The notes under the pieces: model-generated
What the model was told of the DNA's origin: nothing
The model's input: only the letters and a program-made list of their open reading frames with translations
Databases searched by the model: none
Shown here: positions 50,633-59,183 of the stretch, one piece after another
Layout: each line of letters begins with the position of its first letter
Position numbering within the stretch: the stretch's first letter is position 1
Made by a program: the position numbers and the translations under genes
Assembly: GCA_963668535.1 (NCBI GenBank)
Contig: OY764867.1
Location: forward strand, 248,001-312,000
Origin: F22 sp963668535
GTDB taxonomy: Bacteria; Bacteroidota; Bacteroidia; Bacteroidales; Bacteroidaceae
DNA length: 64,000 nt
Direction of reading: 5' to 3'

Positions 50633-51829
50633 TCAAACATCTTTTTTTGCATATTTCTCCATAACAGATATCATGTTTTTAGCATACACTTCTGATGTAA
50701 AATACATACTTCTTGCTAAAGCTGCCTGGCGCATAGCCTCTCTTTTTTCTGGATTATTGTACAAGAAGTGTATTTTATCGGCAAGCAACTGCGGCAACCT
50801 CTCTATATTTTTATCAACAATAATAGCGGCATCACCCGTCATTTGAGGAACCCCGCCAGATTTTGTAGCTATTATAGGTTTACCTAGATGTAACGGCTCT
50901 ATTGCAGAAAGTCCTGCTGGTTCTTCCCACAAAGATGGCACAATAACAACATTGGCTACTGCTAAAATAGAGGGCACACTTGCATAAGGAACAAACCCTG
51001 TAACGAAAACAATATCCTTAAGTTTTTGAGCAAGTTGACGTACTTCAGACATATAAGACTCCTCATTACCCAATCCATAACTAGACCCACCAATAATCAC
51101 TAACTTCAAGCGTGGTATGTCCAAACATAATTTTATCGCTTGCATTAACTCCTTCACGCCTTTCTCCTCTATTATGCGTCCACTATATGCTATAATAAAA
51201 TCATCTTTTTGAAATTTACAAGAGCCATAATCAGGAATCACATTTTTAAAACGCTTTTCATCAACACCATTAAATATCGTTTCAGTGGTGGCAGAAGGTA
51301 AATTGTCATGAACTACATCAGCAATATAATCGGAGATACACACACTGACATCACATGCACTAAAAATAGTTTTAGCTTCTGGCAATCTATGTAATGCAGC
51401 ATAAAATTCATTATGCATATGAAATAATATAGGTGTTTTATCTCCTAAAACTTCCTTAATACGTGGAGCAAATTCTCCGCGATTTTCAACTATAATTAAA
51501 TCATAATTTTCCTTCTTGATTTGGTCTAGACACTCTTTTAAAAAGAAATCCCAATAACCGTTGCTATAATACTGCCCTACTGTTTTTCTAAAAATAAAGT
51601 TTTTACAACGATACCATAAAGAATTCGTATTGATAGTCACATATCTTGTATAAGGATCTGGTAACAACGTACCATCAGAATGATGTTTATCCTGCAAGGT
51701 GTATACAGTAAACTCATGATGCGAGTTTTCTTTATTGTATTTCAAATACATATCTACAAGATTCTCTACCGCTCCTCCCCTAAAAGCAGGAACAGGTAGA
51801 TTCATGGAGGTAATCAATGCAAATTTCAT
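50633..51829 (-). CDS. GT-B glycosyltransferase (GT4-like)
   Basis: A 398-residue cytoplasmic glycosyltransferase of the two-Rossmann-domain type. It starts MKFALITSMNLPVPAFRGGAVENLV, the usual N-terminal strand and GG-x-V-E loop; the open frame to 51877 only adds a polar lead. The C-terminal donor-binding domain has IIAYSGRIIEEKGVKELMQAI, FVTGFVPYASVPSILAVANVVIVPSLWEEPAGLSAIEPLHLGKPII (with the E-x7-E-type motif) and TKSGGVPQM. The donor and acceptor sugars are not clear. It is isolated, with no polysaccharide cluster nearby. Confidence 0.88.
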   Translation of the reverse strand: MKFALITSMNLPVPAFRGGAVENLVDMYLKYNKENSHHEFTVYTLQDKHHSDGTLLPDPYTRYVTINTNSLWYRCKNFIFRKTVGQYYSNGYWDFFLKECLDQIKKENYDLIIVENRGEFAPRIKEVLGDKTPILFHMHNEFYAALHRLPEAKTIFSACDVSVCISDYIADVVHDNLPSATTETIFNGVDEKRFKNVIPDYGSCKFQKDDFIIAYSGRIIEEKGVKELMQAIKLCLDIPRLKLVIIGGSSYGLGNEESYMSEVRQLAQKLKDIVFVTGFVPYASVPSILAVANVVIVPSLWEEPAGLSAIEPLHLGKPIIATKSGGVPQMTGDAAIIVDKNIERLPQLLADKIHFLYNNPEKREAMRQAALARSMYFTSEVYAKNMISVMEKYAKKDV

Positions 51830-51948
51830 ATATCTTTTTTGTTGGTGATTTTGATTAGGCGTTACAATATTAGACAATATCTATAAAGTATGCAAGTATT
51901 AGTAGTAAAAATAACCCCCAATACACAAGACTAATCTTAAACAGACAC

Positions 51949-51982
51949 AAAAAGAAACCTCCCATTCAAAAGAATGGAAGGC
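51949..51982 (-). terminator. Terminator of the tRNA-Asp operon
   Basis: On the minus strand, a stem of CTTCCATTC and GAATGGGAG (one G-T pair) with a TTTT loop is followed by a T-rich run (51949-51957), about 75 bp after the last tRNA. Between the glycosyltransferase start and this site I see nothing else. Confidence 0.65.
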
Positions 51983-52057
51983 TTACACAATAAAAACCAC
52001 AAAAACAAACATTCATGAATCTCGAGTTCAAAACAAAACTCTCATCAATTCTTGAAG

Positions 52058-52131
52058 CGGTCTGGACGGGACTCGAACCCGCGACCCCATGCGTGACAGG
52101 CATGTATTCTAACCAGCTGAACTACCAAACC
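52058..52131 (-). tRNA. tRNA-Asp (anticodon GTC), copy 4 of the operon
   Basis: 74 nt. Acceptor GGTTTGG pairs with CCAGACC (one G-T pair), discriminator G. Anticodon stem ATGCC-TGTCAC-GCAT with GTC. T-arm CGGG-TTCGAGT-CCCG. The D-arm reads TTCAGCTGG. CCA is not encoded. Confidence 0.97.
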
Positions 52132-52159
52132 AAAAAAACAAACGATAAACCACAAAGTG

Positions 52160-52233
52160 CGGTCTGGACGGGACTCGAACCCGCGACCCCATGCGTGACA
52201 GGCATGTATTCTAACCAGCTGAACTACCAAACC
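52160..52233 (-). tRNA. tRNA-Asp (anticodon GTC), copy 3 of the operon
   Basis: 74 nt, identical to the copy at 52058-52131, including the D-arm TTCAGCTGG. The spacer to it is 28 bp. Confidence 0.97.
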
Positions 52234-52259
52234 AGAACTTTCAAGAATAAAATCGTTGG

Positions 52260-52333
52260 CGGTCTGGACGGGACTCGAACCCGCGACCCCATGCGTGACA
52301 GGCATGTATTCTAACCAACTGAACTACCAAACC
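52260..52333 (-). tRNA. tRNA-Asp (anticodon GTC), copy 2 of the operon
   Basis: 74 nt. Differs from the two downstream copies by one base in the D-arm (TTCAGTTGG in place of TTCAGCTGG). The spacer to the next copy is 26 bp. Confidence 0.97.
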
Positions 52334-52409
52334 AAAAAAGGATTTTATTCCATTCAGTAAAGACTCTTTATCAGTCTATCATTTCACAATCTAAACAGCG
52401 TTAAAAGTG

Positions 52410-52483
52410 CGGTCTGGACGGGACTCGAACCCGCGACCCCATGCGTGACAGGCATGTATTCTAACCAACTGAACTACCAAACC
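52410..52483 (-). tRNA. tRNA-Asp (anticodon GTC), copy 1 (promoter-proximal)
   Basis: 74 nt, the same sequence as the copy at 52260-52333. It is the first transcribed; a longer 76-bp spacer follows it. Confidence 0.97.
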
Positions 52484-52521
52484 TTACAGCTTTTAGCTCG
52501 CTATCTTTCCGATTGCGGATG

Positions 52522-52552
52522 CAAAGGTAACAATAATATCTTTACCTCCAAA
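52522..52552 (-). promoter_or_regulatory. Promoter of the tRNA-Asp operon
   Basis: On the minus strand, TTTG (52552-52549), a 19-nt spacer, then TACCTTTG (52529-52522). This is a full consensus match, 38 bp before the first tRNA. Confidence 0.75.
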
Positions 52553-52582
52553 CAAATAGAAAGATTTTCTCAACATTATTTT

Positions 52583-53164
52583 TCATTTTAGACTCTCCGC
52601 TTTATCACATTCGCCTGATTTTCGAGCAGCATCATGCATCTTTTGCAAAAGCACACCATCCTTATACCCTTCCTTAGAAAGTACCCAATCTAAAAGGATA
52701 CCGCGTTGTTCATAACCTTGATTTTCAAATAGAGTAATGCTAGGTATATTGTCTACTGTTACGATAGCATACAAACAATGCAGATGTAATACATGAAAAG
52801 CATACTCAGTAAGAATATCCAATGCTTCAGAAGCATAACCATTGCGTCTATAAGGGTCGTGAACAGCTATACCAACCCCAGCTCTTCTATGACTAGGTGC
52901 AAAGTCTGTCAAATCTATTGTACCGACTGGTTTATCATCTTGAATGCGACAAATCATTACTCGTAATTGCCTATCTGCATACAAATCGGACATCGAATTC
53001 TCTATAAATCGAGATAAAATATGCCGTGAATACGGAGATGTATAACTACTTACATCCCACATACTTGGATCGTTTTCAATTGAATATAAGAAATCCAAAT
53101 CTGAAGGCTCCATAGCCCTCAGATAAATAAGTTTACCACTAAAACTAAAAGAAGTATTCTTCAT
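52583..53164 (-). CDS. GNAT-family N-acetyltransferase (RimJ/RimL-like)
   Basis: A 193-residue cytoplasmic acetyltransferase. It opens GKLIYLRAMEPSDLDFLYSIEND, the usual start of RimJ/SpeG-type GNAT proteins. It has the acetyl-CoA motif GVGIAVHDPYRRNGYASEALDILTEYAF and the closing SITLFENQGYEQRG. The substrate is unknown; relatives acetylate protein N-termini or polyamines. It is the last gene of a recR-membrane protein-GNAT run (11-bp gap). Confidence 0.88.
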   Translation of the reverse strand: MKNTSFSFSGKLIYLRAMEPSDLDFLYSIENDPSMWDVSSYTSPYSRHILSRFIENSMSDLYADRQLRVMICRIQDDKPVGTIDLTDFAPSHRRAGVGIAVHDPYRRNGYASEALDILTEYAFHVLHLHCLYAIVTVDNIPSITLFENQGYEQRGILLDWVLSKEGYKDGVLLQKMHDAARKSGECDKAESLK

Positions 53165-53175
53165 AAACGCATGTT

Positions 53176-53661
53176 TTATTGTTTACTATTGAATCTTTTA
53201 CGAGCAGCTTCCACTTCTTCATCTAACTTATTTAAAGAAGGAAAGACAAACAAGAGACTCAACACGGCAATCCCAGTGCAAAGTAGTCCTAAATGATCTT
53301 CAGTCATATAATAGGTAAATACCCCCAAAAGTGCTGGTATAACCAATAAATCTAAACGAGCAATAGCCAATACTTGATACTTTTTAATAACATCCACTTC
53401 ATTAGAGCTATTACGCACAATACGTTTTAGCAACCAAGGCATCAACTTCAACGATGCAGGTACTAAACCCAAAGTCAATAAAATACATGTTGTTTGTACT
53501 CGATACGTCCAATCAGGAAGTCCAACCAAACCTCCCCGCGTCAAATAGCCAGTTTGAAAAAGCAATACAGCCAACAAGACAAATGAGATATTGATATAAA
53601 AAAGCACCTTTAATAAGAAAGTAACTCTCGTTTTTAAAAGTACGTGTTCATTGTTTTCCAT
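53176..53661 (-). CDS. Small membrane protein of unknown function
   Basis: A 161-residue protein that I do not recognise as a named family. It shows four hydrophobic stretches, about 14-36 (VLFYINISFVLLAVLLFQTGYL), 50-75, 95-115 (LDLLVIPALLGVFTYYM) and 122-142 (LLCTGIAVLSLLFVFPSL). The C-terminal tail is charged (LDEEVEAARKRFNSKQ). No signal peptide or catalytic motif is apparent. It lies 20 bp after recR and 11 bp before the GNAT gene, so it is co-transcribed with a recombination protein, but position gives no function. Confidence 0.7.
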   Translation of the reverse strand: MENNEHVLLKTRVTFLLKVLFYINISFVLLAVLLFQTGYLTRGGLVGLPDWTYRVQTTCILLTLGLVPASLKLMPWLLKRIVRNSSNEVDVIKKYQVLAIARLDLLVIPALLGVFTYYMTEDHLGLLCTGIAVLSLLFVFPSLNKLDEEVEAARKRFNSKQ

Positions 53662-53681
53662 GCGTATAATGATATATTAGT

Positions 53682-54302
53682 TTAATTATTTGCTCCTTCA
53701 AAAGGTACTCGATGTATAATACTTCTTCCTAAAGTCACTTCATCGGCATATTGCAATTCATCACCAACAGAAATCCCTCTTGCAATCTCACTAACTAAGA
53801 CTTTATGCGGTGTTAATTTACGATACAAATAGTGGCAAGTCATATCCCCTTCCATGGAACCATTCAATGCCAATACAACTTCTTTTATATCTCCTTGTTG
53901 AAGACGTTCATCCAATAAGGATATAGTTAAATCGCTAGGCCCTATTCCATCCATTGGAGATATGATTCCTCCTAGCACATGGTACACCCCTCGGTACTGC
54001 TGAGTGGCCTCAATAGCCATCACATCTCGAATATTCTCTACTACACAAACAGTTGATCTATCACGTCGTGGGTCTGCACAGATGGGACATAATTCAGCAT
54101 CTGATATATTGTGGCAATTGCTACAATATCGAACTTCTTCTTTTAATTTGCCCACTGCTTGTATAAATTGTCGAACATACTGATCGTCCTGACGCAATAG
54201 GTGTAAAACGAAGCGCAGAGCCGTTTTACGTCCTACTCCAGGCAATTTTGCAAACTCGCTGACAGCTCGTTCGAGCAATATAGATGGATACTCTTGATTC
54301 AT
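53682..54302 (-). CDS. recR: Recombination mediator RecR
   Basis: Acts with RecO to load RecA at gaps. The 206-residue product has the helix-hairpin-helix start (LERAVSEFAKLPGVGRKTALRFVLHLL), the four-cysteine zinc finger (CSNCHNISDAELCPIC), the Toprim domain (STVCVVENIRDVMAIEATQQYRGVYHVLGG...) and the C-terminal ARGISVGDELQYADEVTLGRSI block. Length is normal. It is the first gene of a leftward three-gene run. Confidence 0.96.
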   Translation of the reverse strand: MNQEYPSILLERAVSEFAKLPGVGRKTALRFVLHLLRQDDQYVRQFIQAVGKLKEEVRYCSNCHNISDAELCPICADPRRDRSTVCVVENIRDVMAIEATQQYRGVYHVLGGIISPMDGIGPSDLTISLLDERLQQGDIKEVVLALNGSMEGDMTCHYLYRKLTPHKVLVSEIARGISVGDELQYADEVTLGRSIIHRVPFEGANN

Positions 54303-54323
54303 TAATTACGTATTTACTGTCTA

Positions 54324-54331
54324 CAAATATA
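54324..54331 (-). promoter_or_regulatory. -7 element for recR
   Basis: The minus strand reads TATATTTG (TAnnTTTG), 22 bp before the recR start codon. There is no clear -33 box. Confidence 0.45.
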
Positions 54332-54364
54332 GCAACTTATTGCAGACAATCCCAGTAAAATGAG

Positions 54365-54391
54365 TATTTTTGTCGTTATTTTAGAGGAGTA
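54365..54391 (+). promoter_or_regulatory. -7 element and Shine-Dalgarno-like site for the sodium:solute symporter
   Basis: TATTTTTG at 54365-54372 fits TAnnTTTG. AGAGGAG follows, ending about 8 bp before the ATG at 54398, a rare purine-rich ribosome site for this lineage. Confidence 0.45.
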
Positions 54392-54397
54392 TTCCAT

Positions 54398-55891
54398 ATG
54401 AAACAAACATATATTTTGGGCATTCTTGCCATTTACTTTTGTCTCTTATTGCTTGTATCGTGGTGGACAAATCGCCAAGGAGGGCATACAAACAAAGCAT
54501 TTTTCACAGCCAACAAACAATCCCCATGGTATATTGTTGCTTTTGGTATGATAGGAGCAACCATTTCGGGAGTAACATTTGTATCTGTATCTGGAATGGC
54601 ACTAGCCAAAGACATGTACTATATGCAAATGTGTCTAGGATTCGCTGTTGGTTACTACATTGTAGCTTATGTATTGCTCCCTATATACTATAAGTTAAAA
54701 ACGCCAAGCATCTACTCACTTATTGGACAACGTATTGGCAACAAAGCGCATAGCACAGCATCAGCATACTTCTTATTATCACGCATGCTAGGGACAGCTG
54801 CTAAATTATATTTGGTATGTATGATTATCCATAGCTTTCTATTACCTTCTATTCCATTTTGGGCCATTACAATAGGCGCAGTAACAATGGTATGGATATA
54901 TACTCAAAATAATGGATTACAAACTGTTGTGTGGACTGACACACTGCAAACTGCTTGTGTAATAGCTTCTATGATTTGGATTATTTTCGGCAGCATACAT
55001 CAATTACATTTATCTCCATCAGAAGCTTTGGACACATTAGTATCAAGTCAACACTTCAAAATATTTGAGTGGAATAATTGGAGCAGCAGCCAACACTTCA
55101 TCAAGCAATTTTTAAGTGGGATCTTTATAGTCATTGTAATGACAGGATTAGATCAAGACATGATGCAAAAGAATTTAACTTGCCGTACCCTTCCAGATGC
55201 ACAAAAAAACATGATAACTTATGGCTATGCATTCATCCCACTAAATTTTCTATTGCTATGCCTAGGTGTATTTTTAGGACATTTGGTTGTTGCTAAAGGA
55301 CTTATACTACCTGAATCAACAGATCAATTATTACCAATGATTGCCACACATGGTGAAATGGGAAACGTGTTTATGACTCTTTTTGCCATCGGAATTATTG
55401 CGGCCGCATTTGGCAATACAGACTCTGCACTAACTAGCATGACAACCTGTATGTATGTAGACTTTATCGCTAAAAGAAAATCCTCGAAGTCAAACACACA
55501 TTTGATTCTAATCAACCCCGAAAACACAAGATACAGAAAATACATACACTTAGGAGTAGCCATCATACTTGCCTTATGCATCCTACTCTTTAATGCTATT
55601 CAAAAAGATTCTGTGTTAGATCTCATATTTAAATTAGCTAGCTATACCTATGGTCCTATACTAGGGTTATTCGTTTACGCTATCTTTAGTTTAGGCAAAA
55701 ACAAGTACGCAGTACACAACGTGGATAAATACGTAATCTATTTTGCTTTATTAAGTCCTATATGTACGTATGTAATTCAATATATCGTAGAAAAATCAAC
55801 AGGTTATCGATTTGGATACGAGGGCTTACTTATCAATGGTGGTATAATGTGGGTAGGATTATGGATTTCTAGTATATGCAACAAAAATTAA
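54398..55891 (+). CDS. Sodium:solute symporter family protein
   Basis: A 497-residue inner-membrane transporter with about thirteen helices, coupling solute uptake to sodium. Family marks are KAFFTANKQSPWYIVAFGMIGATISGVTFVSVSGMAL at the start, GYYIVAYVLLPIYYKLKTPSIYSLIGQRIG, VMTGLDQDMMQKNLTCRTLPDAQKNM in the middle, and AAAFGNTDSALTSMTTCMYVDF near helix 8-9. The substrate is not evident. It is transcribed alone; the candidate sRNA follows on the same strand, with its own promoter. Confidence 0.9.
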   Translation: MKQTYILGILAIYFCLLLLVSWWTNRQGGHTNKAFFTANKQSPWYIVAFGMIGATISGVTFVSVSGMALAKDMYYMQMCLGFAVGYYIVAYVLLPIYYKLKTPSIYSLIGQRIGNKAHSTASAYFLLSRMLGTAAKLYLVCMIIHSFLLPSIPFWAITIGAVTMVWIYTQNNGLQTVVWTDTLQTACVIASMIWIIFGSIHQLHLSPSEALDTLVSSQHFKIFEWNNWSSSQHFIKQFLSGIFIVIVMTGLDQDMMQKNLTCRTLPDAQKNMITYGYAFIPLNFLLLCLGVFLGHLVVAKGLILPESTDQLLPMIATHGEMGNVFMTLFAIGIIAAAFGNTDSALTSMTTCMYVDFIAKRKSSKSNTHLILINPENTRYRKYIHLGVAIILALCILLFNAIQKDSVLDLIFKLASYTYGPILGLFVYAIFSLGKNKYAVHNVDKYVIYFALLSPICTYVIQYIVEKSTGYRFGYEGLLINGGIMWVGLWISSICNKN

Positions 55892-56010
55892 ATTAACAAA
55901 TTACATCCTTTTTACGAAACACTTTTTACACTTAGACCAACATCTATATCAACTTTTTTGTCTTTTCGTAGTATAAAACTCAAAATATTTAGATTTTTAT
56001 ACGAATTTGT

Positions 56011-56042
56011 TTTGTTGGATAAAAAAATAATTGTTACATTTG
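56011..56042 (+). promoter_or_regulatory. Full-consensus promoter with no coding gene downstream
   Basis: TTTG at 56011-56014, 20-nt spacer, TACATTTG at 56035-56042. The only thing downstream on this strand before the convergent HAD gene is the 150-nt candidate RNA. Confidence 0.75.
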
Positions 56043-56048
56043 CATTGT

Positions 56049-56197
56049 TGATTTAGCAAAAGACAAATTGCGTTCTACGTGTAAGCTAGATATAACAGCT
56101 TTGCGGTAAATAAGAAACGCTGTTAAAAAATATAACACTTGATTGATTAGATTGCTTTGGAGTCTCCTGCCTGTTGAGAGGTCGGGGGCTCTTTTTT
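56049..56197 (+). ncRNA. Candidate orphan small RNA, about 150 nt
   Basis: It is bounded by the consensus promoter at 56011-56042 and an intrinsic terminator at 56160-56199. It has no credible open frame. Internal structure includes a 7-bp hairpin, TAACAGC (56093-56099) with GCTGTTA (56119-56125). The 5' end is inferred from the -7 box. It does not show the closing stem of 6S RNA, the domain IV loop of SRP RNA, or tmRNA/RNase P marks. It could be a regulatory sRNA. Confidence 0.6.
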
Positions 56198-56199
56198 TC
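56160..56199 (+). terminator. Terminator of the candidate sRNA
   Basis: Arms GAGTCTCCTGCCT and AGGTCGGGGGCTC pair at 12 of 13 positions (three G-T pairs) around a 6-nt loop, then seven T. Without a T-run on the other strand it can only act rightward. Confidence 0.8.
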
Positions 56200-56224
56200 T
56201 TATTATATTAAATGACAAAATCTA

Positions 56225-56947
56225 TCACTTCAACAAAGAATCAAATCCATTATACAAAGCAGCCACTGATGTATATAAAACATCTGCCCCATTATTCAAT
56301 AACATCTCAGGCTCTAATGGTCCCGTATTAACAGCAATAGTATAAATATTTGCAGCACTTGCCGCTTGTACACCTAAAGGAGCATTTTCGACAACAAGTG
56401 CCTCCTCCGGACGAACTCCAGCTTTTTCAAGTCCCATCAAATAAGGTTCTGGATGCGGTTTCCCATGATGTACATCAAATGCAGTAACCATTAAGTCAGG
56501 TTGAAAAATACCTGGATAATGCTCCTCAAGACGTGATAATAATGATTTCTGACCAGAGCCAGTAACTAACACAATAGTATACCCTTCCTTTTTAATCTTA
56601 TTCAGCAACTCTAAAGCACCAGGCATTGGTGGAGCTGGAGGATTATCATTAAACAATTCAGTCTTTTTGCTATATATTGATTCTATTTCTTCTTCTGTTG
56701 CTTCACGACCTTTTTGACGTTGACAGACCAAATTAATAGTAGAACGCCCTGTACGTCCTTCATGTTGATAAGCCTCTTCTCGACTTAAATTCAAACCATG
56801 CATTTTCATAACAGCATGCCATGATTCAGCATGATAAGGCATAGAATCAAATAGAACTCCATCCATATCAAACAACACTGCTTTTAACCGATTGCGCGTG
56901 GGACATACTCTTCCCCGATTTTTTACTATTTCCAAATTATTATTCAT
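56225..56947 (-). CDS. HAD-family phosphatase (beta-phosphoglucomutase-like)
   Basis: A 240-residue cytoplasmic phosphatase or phosphomutase. The nucleophile motif is VLFDMDGVLFDS with Asp27 and Asp29. A helical cap follows (YHAESWHAVMKMHGLNLSREEAYQHEGRTG...), then motif II VLVTGSG, motif III Lys in FDVHHGKPHPEPYL and motif IV ALVVENAPLGVQAASAAN. The set is complete. Relatives act on sugar phosphates; the substrate here is open. It lies 41 bp after the patatin-barrel gene, on the same strand. Confidence 0.88.
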   Translation of the reverse strand: MNNNLEIVKNRGRVCPTRNRLKAVLFDMDGVLFDSMPYHAESWHAVMKMHGLNLSREEAYQHEGRTGRSTINLVCQRQKGREATEEEIESIYSKKTELFNDNPPAPPMPGALELLNKIKKEGYTIVLVTGSGQKSLLSRLEEHYPGIFQPDLMVTAFDVHHGKPHPEPYLMGLEKAGVRPEEALVVENAPLGVQAASAANIYTIAVNTGPLEPEMLLNNGADVLYTSVAALYNGFDSLLK

Positions 56948-56988
56948 TTTACCTTAGTTTGTTCTCTACATGACCTATCATTCAACGA

Positions 56989-59145
56989 CTAGAAAGTATA
57001 TCCGATATTCACATAACAATCTAACTCGTTAGTCAAATTAGACCAACCAAAACTTAATTCTAACGGCCCAATAGGTGACTCATACCCATAACCACAAGTC
57101 ATTCCAAAATAAGCCTTATCACTAAATAGATCACTCAATTCATTACTATTAAATCCATAATTAATCGTGGACAATATATAATGTTTAGACCCCATACGTT
57201 GCCTTATTTTAGTCCCCAATGCAGCCCAAGAATTATCAACAGCCTCAATATGGTGTACACCCGCAAAGGGCATTTGACTATACAAATATCTTCCCCACTG
57301 ATCCCCACCTATTTTATTCATTTTTTCTGGCGTTATATCATCGCTAAATACCAAACGTGTAAAAGCAAATGGTTCTAAAGTAAATCTAGAATTGAAAGAT
57401 ATATTTTTATATATAGAAGCACTTATAATAGGCTTAGGTTCTTCATCCTCATATTCAATAAAATTATCAGTCAAATACTCGACCTGTACATGCCACTTCA
57501 TACCATGTCTTGGATACACCCTCTTATCTGTATCATCATAATCCAAACGACCAAAATAATTTAACGAATGGAAGTTATTGATGTAATCATCATCCATATC
57601 AAACTTATTAACATCCTTTAGTATATCAACAAAGTTATAAGCCTCAACATTTACCCCTAATCCGATACGGATACTACGCCAACTTTTGCTAAATTCAATT
57701 TCACCAAAATTCTCTATAAAGGTCGTATTATAATATTTTTCCCCTTTATTATAGAAATCTAAATCACTATATCTAAAGCGATATAACGCTTTTATATCCC
57801 ACAAATTTTTAGGACGAAATGTATAAGCCAACTCACCATAAGAACGTTTACCCAATCTAGTAGTAAAACTTAAATAACTAGGACTACTAGATTTTTTACC
57901 AAACTGTTTTGTAGCATTAGCTATCACAGAAGCCAATTCTTCAGAATCAAATCTAAAACCAACACTCACCGAATTAGGTGGTGTTTCAGTTTCTAAAGCA
58001 GCAATATCATCTACATTGCAGACCGAATCACAAAGTGCATATGGTTTTCTTGTATATGGTGTAATACGCATACCTAATCCAAGGGAATCTCTTAAGGACA
58101 TAAGATCTAATGTGTGTCGTTCTGCTGCCTCTTCCCCAGCCTCAATAATTGACACAATATCTTTCTTATTAAAGCTTCCTCCAGTCAATTTTTTATCCAT
58201 TGGGATATGAATATAGACATCAGTATCTAATACGTTCTCCGTTTTTTTATTATTACACACTAGAGTAATAACCTGAGCAAACACTTTAGACATACCATCA
58301 ATTTCGTATGGCTTCAAAAGCGGATCAGAGACATCAACCCCAATCACATAATCTGCCCCCATTTGTCGGGCTATATCTACAGGAAAATTATCAACCAATC
58401 CTCCATCAACAAGTACTAATGAATCAATTCGAACAGGAGAGAACGCAGCTGGAATAGACATAGAAGCTCTAACAGCAGTGGCTAATTTCCCATTATGAAA
58501 ATTGACTTGATTGCCTGTAGCCAAATCGGTACTTACACAAGCAAAAGGAGTCGGCAAATTATTAAAATTAATAGAATCAGGGTACGCATACATCAATTCA
58601 GAAAAAAGAGTTTTTAGATTTTTTCCTTTAACCACCCCACCACTAGCAACTATATCCTTAGGTACTTTATCAAATGAGAAATTAACAATATACTTACTAT
58701 CCTTCAACTTTTTGGATAACAATTGTCTATTACGTTTTACATTGTCAGACAGTACATATGTCCAATCCTGCACTCGTACTAAAGAATCCATTTGCTCCGT
58801 ATTGTACCCGATACTATACAAGCTACCCACAATAGCCCCCATACTAGTTCCTACCACCATATCGATGGGAATACCTAATTCTTCAATTTTCTTAATAACA
58901 GGAATGTGCGCCACACCTTTTGCTCCACCTCCACTAAGCACAAGTGCAACCAAAGGTCTTTTAGAATTTGGACGAATGATATCACAAGAATTCACTTGAT
59001 TATACGGAGTCTTTATAATCTTTCCAACAGGTATTACATGTTTTTGAGGCACAGCCTTTACTTGGCCGAACATACATCCATATCCGAAAAAACAAGTCAT
59101 CACAAAGACAACCATACAACACTTAATCCATCGATTTACATTCAT
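56989..59145 (-). CDS. Patatin-like phospholipase fused to an outer-membrane barrel
   Basis: A 718-residue exported protein. A signal-like N-terminus (MVVFVMTCFFGYGCMFG) leads to a patatin domain (about 64-350) with the oxyanion loop GGGAKG (72-77), nucleophile Ser101 in GTSMG and Asp247 in DGGLVDNFPV, so the catalytic dyad is intact. After a POTRA-like stretch (about 380-415) a C-terminal beta barrel follows, with alternating aromatic strands and the ending PIGPLELSFGWSNLTNELDCYVNIGYTF, the F-terminal signature of Omp85-type barrels. The layout resembles PlpD-type (type Vd) autotransporters. Whether the patatin part is cleaved off cannot be told. HAD phosphatase follows. Confidence 0.87.
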   Translation of the reverse strand: MNVNRWIKCCMVVFVMTCFFGYGCMFGQVKAVPQKHVIPVGKIIKTPYNQVNSCDIIRPNSKRPLVALVLSGGGAKGVAHIPVIKKIEELGIPIDMVVGTSMGAIVGSLYSIGYNTEQMDSLVRVQDWTYVLSDNVKRNRQLLSKKLKDSKYIVNFSFDKVPKDIVASGGVVKGKNLKTLFSELMYAYPDSINFNNLPTPFACVSTDLATGNQVNFHNGKLATAVRASMSIPAAFSPVRIDSLVLVDGGLVDNFPVDIARQMGADYVIGVDVSDPLLKPYEIDGMSKVFAQVITLVCNNKKTENVLDTDVYIHIPMDKKLTGGSFNKKDIVSIIEAGEEAAERHTLDLMSLRDSLGLGMRITPYTRKPYALCDSVCNVDDIAALETETPPNSVSVGFRFDSEELASVIANATKQFGKKSSSPSYLSFTTRLGKRSYGELAYTFRPKNLWDIKALYRFRYSDLDFYNKGEKYYNTTFIENFGEIEFSKSWRSIRIGLGVNVEAYNFVDILKDVNKFDMDDDYINNFHSLNYFGRLDYDDTDKRVYPRHGMKWHVQVEYLTDNFIEYEDEEPKPIISASIYKNISFNSRFTLEPFAFTRLVFSDDITPEKMNKIGGDQWGRYLYSQMPFAGVHHIEAVDNSWAALGTKIRQRMGSKHYILSTINYGFNSNELSDLFSDKAYFGMTCGYGYESPIGPLELSFGWSNLTNELDCYVNIGYTF

Positions 59146-59183
59146 ACACTCGTTTTAATGAGATAAAATTATGACTACAAATA

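Noticed and set aside
52015..52314. Frames with a repeated VWTGLEPATPCVTGMYSNQ unit on the plus strand, and a similar minus-strand frame at 52045-52305
   Set aside because: They are read through three of the tandem tRNA-Asp genes; the repeat is tRNA sequence in translation, not a protein repeat.
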